A stretch of 64,000 nt of DNA, taken from NCBI RefSeq assembly GCF_030247195.1, contig NC_080670.1, positions 212,524,546 to 212,588,545 on the forward strand, written 5' to 3'. A program made the translations under genes and the position numbers. Source of the DNA: Topomyia yanbarensis. Lineage: Eukaryota > Arthropoda > Insecta > Diptera > Culicidae. Below, piece by piece: positions 56,200-64,000 of this stretch (within the stretch, counting starts at the first letter, position 1; every line of letters starts with the position of its first letter). Under the pieces are notes generated by a model. The model did not search any database, was not told the origin of the DNA, and saw only the letters and a program-made list of their open reading frames with translations.

Positions 56200-57990
56200 C
56201 GAACAAATGAAAATATGAAAAGAAAAAAGGGAGATCAAAAAAAGCAAAATTGTATGACTAAAATGGTAAATGGAAAAGGATCAAATCATGAAAAAACGAG
56301 GCAATTGGAATAGGAAACAAAAAATAAGAGAGGAAAAATGTGAAAAAGAAAAGGAAAAGGATAATAGAAAGAATAAGAACATGAAAACTAAAGAAACAAG
56401 GAAAGTTAACATAAAAATAAGAAGGAAAAAAAAGAAATGAAGAGATAGTTGAAACGAAATAAAGCAAAACAGGATACAAAAAAATAAAAAAGAAGAAAAT
56501 ATAAAAATCTACCAGAAATATAATTACTCCTATGGTCTTCGAGAATATTGACCGACTCGCACTGGAGCTCCTCGATCTGTTGGCTATGTCCAGCTTCAGG
56601 TGTTGTTATGTGGACACGGTAGGTCTTGTTCGGTTCACAATGTACAGTATAAACCACATGGTTCGGCGCACACAATGATCGATATCAAAATGGCAAATTT
56701 ATTTTGGCTGAAAACCGATTAATTTGAGGACGATAAATTATTTTGAATTCTGGATTCTTTTATCAATAACCCTGTTTCTGTTTTTTTGCGTTCTCCTTTG
56801 AATACTTGACTTTTCAACGTTTTCATCTTTAACTTTTTAAATCTAAATTTTTACGACTTTTCCTGTTTCCAACTTGGCAGTTGACATCATTCCTTAGATG
56901 AGGATCTCCGCTTCAATCTTAATAATTATCGACCAACAATCACGCCCCCCCCCCCCCCCCCCACAACCCAAACGGCCGTCCGCATGTTGAATTCGAATCC
57001 TAGTGGCGGATAGTGAAAATTGTGACGAGTTTCCCTAGTTGCATTCCTAGGCCTTCTGAGGGTATTTCTCTTCTAGACAAATCACAGACGCTTTCTAGAC
57101 ATACTCGTTCGATGAAGGTTAATTAATCGCATCAATATCGCAAAAATTGGATGGGAGTAATCACACTGATTAGAAAGGAAATAAAAAACAGAAAAGCAGA
57201 ACAGACAGAAGAATAAGGAGAACCCAAAAATGAAAAGCTAAAAAATTAACAAAAACTAAGGAAAGTTAAAAAAGAACAAAAAGTGTATCAGAAGGAAACA
57301 AGAAATCAGAATCTAAAATGGAAAGAAAGCAAAATAAAAAAAGAAGCAACACCACCCAGAGTAGATAAAAAAGTAAAAAGCAGAAAATAAAAATAGAAAA
57401 GAAAAAGAGAAAAGAATAACATAAAAAAAGAATGGAAAAATTAACAAAAGAAGAACGATGAGTAGAAGCAAAATTTTAAAACTGTCGAAAGGAATGAAAA
57501 CCTTAAAACAGGAAAAAGAAAAAAATGACGTAAAGGAAGAAAACGAACAACGAAGAACAAAGATGATATGAATATTGAAAAAGCAAAAATCGAACTTTTT
57601 TATAAATGCAGTCATTTTTTTAGCTCGATGAACTGAATCGAGTGGTATATGAATTTCGGTCTCCATTGCCTGGATTTCAAAGTCGATTTTAAGGTGAAAA
57701 TGATGGGCTGAAAAGAGAAACAAATATAGTATGGAAAAGGAGGAAAAAAGACACCCAAATGAATGGAAAATGAATTATGGAAGAGAGAAATTAAAAAAAA
57801 ACCGGAAATAAAAGAATTGCACAATAAGTGGAAAATAATAATGGAAAAAAAAACAAAAGGAAAGGGAACAGACGACAAAACAAGAAATATAGGAAAGAGG
57901 ATTACTTCGACTAGGACGAAAATAATGGAAAACGAAATATAAAAAGGCATAAAAATTTGTAAAAAAGAAAAGGTAAGGGAAAAGTAAATG
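56200..57990. repeat. Purine-rich low-complexity region
   Basis: The plus strand is dominated by A and G (words such as gaaaaagaaaaggaaaagg), so the minus strand gives long Phe/Leu/Ser-rich frames that are artefacts of composition. A run of 18 C lies at 56945-56962. Non-repetitive islands occur at 56520-56700, 56880-57170 and 57590-57710 and have no recognisable content. Confidence 0.75.
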
Positions 57991-60900
57991 GAAAACTTGC
58001 AATGCTTGCAAAACTTGGAAAACTGGTAAACTTACGAAAACTGAGAAAACTAGAAAAACTGAGGAAACTTGGAAGCCTGGGAAACTTGGAAACTGGAGAA
58101 GCACGAAAAACTTGAAAAATTTCAAAAACTTGAAACTTGAAAAAAAAAACGTGAAAAACTTAGGAAATGGACGACTTGGAACGAGGAAAACGGCAAACTT
58201 GGGGAATGGAAAACTTGAAAATTAAAAAAATGGAATTCTGGGAAATATGTAAAATTTGAAAAAAAAATTTAAAATGTTAAGAATAGAAAATTTGGGAAAT
58301 TTTAAAAATTTGGAAAAGCTGAAGAATTAAAAAAAATTGAAAATTAACAAAATTAAAAAAAAAATAAGAAAATTTGGAAAGTTTGAATCAGCAAATTTAA
58401 AAAAAATTTAAGTTTGTGGAAGTTAAAATCTAGAAAATACGATAAAATAATTCTTTATTTGGAAAATTTGGATATTCAAAAAATTTGGAATATTTAAGAT
58501 TTTTAAAGCTTGGAATTTTCAAAAAAAATTAAAAAATTGAGTTTGAAAAATTTTAAAAACTTGAAAAATTTGAAATTTTTTTAAAAATTTAAATTTTTTT
58601 TGGAAAATTAAAAAAATTTAAAATATTTAGAAAATTCTAAAAATTTAAAAAGTTGAAAAAAATGAAAAATATGAAAATTTGGAAATCAATAGATTATTTT
58701 TTTTTAAATATTTTGAAAATTTTAAAACATTATTTTGAAAATTCAAAATGATTCAAATTCGGAAAATTTGAATTTGAAAAATTTAGAAAATCGGGAAAAT
58801 TTGGAAAATCGTAAAAATTTGAAAAATTAGGAAAATTTGGAAAATCGGGAAAAATTTGGAAAATCGGGAAAATTTGGAAAAATATGAAAAATCGAAAAAA
58901 ATTGAAAAATTGAGAAAATGTGAAAAATCGAGAAAATTTCGAAAATCGGGAAAATTTGAAAAATTGGGAAAATATGAAAAATTGAGAAAATTTGGAAAAT
59001 AGGAAATATCGCGAAATTGAAGAAAATCGGGAAAATTTGGAAAATCGAAAAAATTGGAATATCGGAAAAATTTGGAAAACTTGAAGAATTTGGAAAATTC
59101 CAAAACTTTAGAAAAAAAAATTAGAAAATTTGAAAAATTTAAAAAATTGGAAAATTGGGAAAATTTGAAAAATATAGTAAATTTGAAAAATCTGGAAAGC
59201 TTCGAAAATTTAGAAAATTTTAGTTTGGAAAATTTGGACTATTTGGAAAATTTAAAGAATTTGGAAAATTCCAAAAATTTAAAACATTAGGAAAATTTGA
59301 AAAATGTGGAAAATTTGAAAAATTTGGAAAATAGGGAAAATCGGGAAATTTTGGAAAGTGGGGAAAATTTGAAAAATCGGAAAAATTTGGAAAATTGGAA
59401 AAATTTAGAAAATCGGGAAAATATAAAAAATCAAGAAAATTAGGAAAAACGGGAAATTTGGAAAGTATAAAAAATTTGGAATATCGGGAAAATTTGAAAA
59501 ATTTAAAAAATTCCAAAATCTGAAAAATTTGGAAAATTTGAAAAATTTGGAATAAATCTTTCAAATTTTGAAAAATTTGGAAGATTTTAAAAATTTGAAA
59601 AACTTAGAAAATTTGGAAAATTTAGAAAATTTTTGTTTGAAAAATTTGGACAATTTGAAGAATTTGGAAAATTTGAAGAATTTGGAAAATTTGAAGAATT
59701 TGGAAAATTCCAAAACTGAACATTTGAAAAATTTAGAAAATTTGGAAAATTTGAAAAATATAGAAAATTGGGAAAATTTGAAAAAATTGGAAAATTAGGA
59801 AAATTAGGAAAATCTGAAAAATTAGAAAAAATTGGGTAAATTTGGAAAATTTAAATTAAAATTTAAAAAATTTAGAAAATTTGAAAAATTTGGAAAAGTT
59901 TGGAAAATTTGAAGTTTGGAAAATTAGGGAAATTTGCAAAATTTGAAAAGTTTGGAAAATTAGGAAAATTTGAAAAATCGGGAAAAATTGAAAAATTTGG
60001 TAAATTTGGATTTATTTGGAAAATTCATTTCGAAAATTTGGTAAATTCATTTGGAAAGTTTGGAAAATTCATTTGGAAAATCAAGAAAAATTTGAAAAGT
60101 TTGGAAAATTTGAAAAGTTTGGAAAATTAGGAAAATCTGCAAAATTTGAAAAGTTTGAAAAATTAGGAAAATTTGAAAAATCGGGAAAAATTGAAAAATT
60201 TGGATTCATTTGGAAAATTCATTTCGAAAATTTGGAAAATTCATTTGGAAAATTCATTTGGAAAATTCATTTGGAAAATCAAGAAAAATTTGAAATGTTT
60301 GGAAAATTAGGAAAATCTGCAAAATTTGAAAAGTTTGGAAAATTAGGAAAATTTGAAAAAAACGGGAAAATTTGAAAAATATAGAAAATTGGGAAAATTT
60401 GGAAAATTTGAAAAAATTGGAAAATTAGGAAAATCTGAAAAATTTTAAAAATTTGAGTAAATTTGGAAAAATAGGAAAATTTGGAAAATTTAAATTAAAA
60501 TTTAAAAAATTTAGAAAATTTGGAAAAGTTTGAAAAATTTAAAAAGTTTGGAAAATTAGGAAAATTTGAAAAATCGGGAAAAATTGAAAAATTTGGTAAA
60601 TTTGGATTCATTTGGAAATTCATTTCGAAAATTTGGTAAATTCATTTGGAAAGTTTGGAAAATTCATTTGGAAAATCAAGAAAAATTTGAAAAGTTTGAA
60701 AAATTTAAAAAGTTTGGAAAATTTGAAAAGTTTGGAAAATTAGGAAAATCTGCAAAATTTGAAAAGTTTGGAAAATCAGGAAAATTTGAAAAATCGGGAA
60801 AAATTGAAAAATTTGGATTCATTCGGAAAATTCATTTCGAAAATTTGAAAATTTCATTTGGAAAGTTTGGAAAATTCTTTTGGAAAATCAAGAAAAATTT

Positions 60901-61620
60901 GAAATGTTTGGAAAATTAGGAAAATCTGCAAAATTTGAAGTTTGGAAAATTTGGAAAATTAGGAAAATTTGAATAAACGGGAAAATTTGAAAAATTTAGA
61001 TTCATTTGGAAAATTCATTTCGAAAATTTGGAAAATTCATTTGGAAAGTTCGTAAAATTCATTTGGAAAATTAAAAAAAAATGGAAATTTGGGAAATTTT
61101 AAATATTGGAAAATTTGAAAAAATTGGAAAATTCGGAAAAATTGGAAAGATTAGAAAATTTAAAAAATCGGGATTTGAAAAATTCGGTGAATTTGAAAAA
61201 TTCGAAAAATTTGAAAATTTTGGAAAATTTGGAAAAATTTCAAAAATTTGTAAAATTTGAAAAATTTGAAAGATTTAAAAATTTTAGAAAATTTGAAAAA
61301 TTTGGAAAATTCGGAAAAATTGGAAAATTTGCAAAGATTGAAAAATTTGAAAAATTGGGAAAATTAGAAAAATTCGGTGAATTTTAAAAATTTGAAAAAT
61401 TCGAAAAATTTGAAAATTTTGGAAAATTTGGAAAAATTTCAAAAATTTGTGAAATTTGAAAATTTTAGGAATCTGTAAAATTTAAAAAAATGTAAAATTT
61501 TAAAAAAATGGAAAAATTGAAAGAAAATGGAAAATTTGAAAAATTGATTTTTTTTTAAATTTAAAAAAAATAAACGGCTTGAAAAATTTGGAAAATGGAA
61601 TTTGGAAGACTTGAGAATAG
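57991..61620. repeat. Array with 9-bp periodicity, ttggaaaat type
   Basis: About 3.6 kb is built of degenerate 9-mers ttggaaaat, ttgaaaaat and tcgggaaaa. The reading frames repeat a three-residue pattern (LENLKNLENLEN on plus; FSNFPNFSDF on minus). Between 60000 and 61060 a higher-order repeat is visible: blocks containing attcatttcgaaaatttggt recur near 60010, 60205, 60608, 60825 and 61005. It is satellite-like and non-coding. Confidence 0.9.
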
Positions 61621-61990
61621 GAAAAGTGGATAAATTATAAATTGAATCATTTAAAAGTTAGAAAATTGGAAATTCTAAAATTGGAAGATGGAAAAATGGG
61701 AAATTTGGAGAAGAGAAATATTGGTAATCTCTAAAATTGGAGAACTGGCTAAATGGAGATTTAGAAATTTTGAAAATGGAAAAATTGCTAATGTGGAAAT
61801 ATGGAAATTGGAAATTAGAAAATGGCAAATCTAAAAAGATTCGAAATATTAAAAATTCCAGTGAAAGCGGTAGAAACAATTAAAAAATACGATAGAAGAA
61901 ACAGAAGAAAAATAAACAAGTAGAAATGAAAAAACGAAGGAAAGTGAGAAAAAAAAAACGGGAAGACATGAAAGGGAGAAATAAGCTATC
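61621..61990. repeat. Degenerate right edge of the A-rich array
   Basis: The ggaaa-type words become less regular and fade into ordinary AT-rich sequence near 61990. Confidence 0.6.
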
Positions 61991-63977
61991 AAGTAAATTG
62001 AAAAGATAAATAGGATAAATAGGGGTACTACAAACAGTGCAAGTCATTAGAAGGATTACCTTAAAGAGTACACCCCTGAACCCAGTAAACAGGTTGCGAA
62101 CCACTGCTCAACAACAAACGCTTCGACTTTGTACGTGATTTATACTGATTTATCTGCATCTATAGCAAATCATAAACCCTCTTGGCAACAAACGATTCAA
62201 ACAACATTTAATATGAACCAACAACTCAACACACATCGAGGCATGGCCTACTCCGTCATCGCCATCGGCACCGGTACCCAACCTGCCATATGTACACTTG
62301 TAATTATCCCCACATCCTTCAGCGCAGGCTGCCCGGTTGCTTCGATCGAATAAAGGCTATCTGTCACCGGTATATAGGGATTTAAAATTTAATCGATTTC
62401 CCATTCCCCACCAGGCTGTCATACATTTTGCATACATACGGGCTCTTAGAAGCATATTCGTAATCTGCTTTTCCCTCTTGATTGACTTTGGAATGAATTA
62501 TCCGTGATCTGTTCGGAGAAAGAGTCTTGCCCTACGGGATGATTCCAATGGGGAACAAAAACGGAGCAGAAAGCCAGCTTGACTGCAATTTTACACACAA
62601 CGATTACGACAGCATGACATGTGTATCATGTGCACACAAGGATGGGCGTCGTTGTGTGTTTGTGTAATAGAGAGAGAGAGAGAGACTCATTTCGAATGGC
62701 CGTCGCTTCGAGCTGTACACATTGCAGTGCAGTTCCGCCTCATGCAAGTCGCCTGTCGAGAAGTGAGTGGAAAATCGGAAGATTACACCATGTTTCTGCG
62801 GTTTCGGTCCGACAGGCAAGTCCGAACCACTTTGGACTAATTTTTCAAGGCTGTCTGTGATTAGGAATAACTTTTCAACAAAGTTCTTTTTTTCTATCGC
62901 TCCGTACAAGTTTGCAACTTGTTTGCTGACTAGCGAAATGTATTTTTTTTCTCTGTAAGCTGTCATGCGATGTCAGACGATAAGTCGGAGAACGGACCGC
63001 GATAGATAGGGCAACGAAAAGAAAAGCAAGATGCTGTAATAGATTTATCCGTCCGCTTTCCTCGCACCGTCTCGGTTTGAACGGTGCACCGCAAACAACA
63101 TCGAGAGAGAGAGAGATATGGAGGAAAAAGTATTTTTATTTAACGAAAAATAGCTATATCTTGCGTTTACTTTGGCTTCCCGCAAGACGAGACACATCGA
63201 CTCGGGACTAGCTGATAGCTATCTACTTCGGTTCGGGATTATTTTTCACCGCTTACTAGATCAGTTTACTTGCTCTTCGTTTGTGTCAAGGCTGAAATGT
63301 CAAGGTACTTGCTGATGCTCTGCCAGTGGAGAAGTTGTTTTCCGCTTGTACCCTTCACAGGGTAATCCGGGTGTATTACGTTTAACAGGCAGTGTGGGTA
63401 TGTGTGTGACATAAGTAGGTGGCGGATGAACCTGAGTGGGTCAGGTCAAAAGAAAAGTGAAGTTAATCGATATCCTCGATTTTATGTTAGATAGCACGTC
63501 AATGGATGCGATCTGATTCAAGCGCAGAATTGATGTTACTGTCATAGCAATTCCGAAGCCTACTATGTTAGACAATGAAGTTTCGGCAAAGCCACTCGGA
63601 AACATCGATTCACGTCAGGTTTCTCCTTATTTGGGGCCTCGACCAGGTGCAAAAAAACGTGATAGTTTCGCTTGGCTGCTCAAGTAGTCTGTCTGCCTGC
63701 CAGCCAGCCAACCAGTCTACTAGCCACTGTGCGGCAAGGTAAACAGACTCCAGCCAGACTATCAACATCCATCGTGCGACAGTTTCGCGGTCGGAGCCGA
63801 AACGGGTGAGATGTTTGTTGGTTCATGATTATATTTTTCGCTTGTTCTAGTCGATTTTTCGGATCGAGGAATCGGAAAGGATCTGAAGGAGTGAAGTGCA
63901 GTAGCAGTAAAAACAGCTTTAGGGGAAAATAAAATCGATTTGTGAACCGAGAGATAGTATAGATTGATTGCGGAGAG
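61991..63977. other. Unrecognised; possible upstream region of a gene to the right
   Basis: No coding frame is supported. Short ga runs occur at 62670-62686 and 63102-63117. GC is higher than in the array, and the strand bias of the array is gone. Its character (mixed motifs, no repeats) would fit a promoter or 5' UTR region, but no core promoter element can be named with confidence. Confidence 0.3.
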
Positions 63978-64000
63978 ATGGTTTCTGTTGTACCACCAAG
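63978..64000 (+). CDS. Possible start of a coding exon, cut by the window edge
   Basis: ATG at 63978 opens MVSVVPP and stays open to the last base. It is preceded by ggagag, a fair Kozak-like context for an insect, and by a long stretch without supported coding. With only seven codons visible this is a guess. Confidence 0.2.

Noticed and set aside
56258..58125. Minus-strand Phe/Leu-rich frames resembling multi-span membrane proteins
   Set aside because: They are the complement of purine-rich simple sequence and have no start context, splice structure or family motif.
58783..61387. Long Leu/Glu/Asn- or Phe/Asn-rich frames resembling coiled coils
   Set aside because: They arise because the 9-bp period is a multiple of three and lacks stops. 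All frames and both strands show the same pattern.

Overview
The window looks like transposon-rich nuclear DNA from an insect, most likely a mosquito or a related fly. It is AT-rich, the one clear gene has short 56-64 bp introns with GT/AG ends, and the retroelement protein fragments (R1-type and I-type non-LTR elements, a Tc1/mariner relative with an MDDETYVK motif) resemble those of mosquito genomes. The species cannot be fixed from sequence alone. Nothing bacterial, plasmid-borne or phage-like is present.

One conventional gene is complete: a five-exon minus-strand gene at 28.4-30.8 kb that encodes a 719-residue ASCC2 homologue, a ubiquitin-binding CUE protein of the ASC-1 / ribosome-quality-control trigger complex. 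Weaker gene traces are a spliced fragment near 4.7-5.1 kb, a possible exon with an ATG at its splice donor at 20.8 kb, and a possible first coding exon running off the right edge.

Region by region: 0-5 kb is mostly unrecognised sequence with two MITE-like elements. From 5.8 to 19.8 kb there is a graveyard of repeated leader-like pieces of LTR-type retroelements, all in one orientation, with a 381-bp module present three times and a 47-bp satellite-like array. From 22.4 to 27.9 kb lies a decayed R1-type non-LTR element of about 5.4 kb, broken by two inserts. ASCC2 follows. From 31 to 48.7 kb come hairpin MITEs, more non-LTR fragments, a dead mariner, a 2.8-kb inverted-repeat element with a second element nested in it, and a first array with 9-bp periodicity. 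From 51.4 to 55.4 kb is a tandem array of degenerate histone-H3-derived units that keep TATA-like promoters and histone 3' stem-loops. From 56.2 to 61.9 kb is purine-rich simple sequence and a second, A-rich 9-bp array. The last 2 kb is unrecognised and may be upstream sequence of a gene to the right.

The strongest candidates for something undescribed are the H3-derived array with conserved 3' stem-loops, the one-directional retroelement graveyard (a possible piRNA-source locus), and the pair of 9-bp-period arrays. Every recognisable retroelement fragment and ASCC2 lie on the minus strand.
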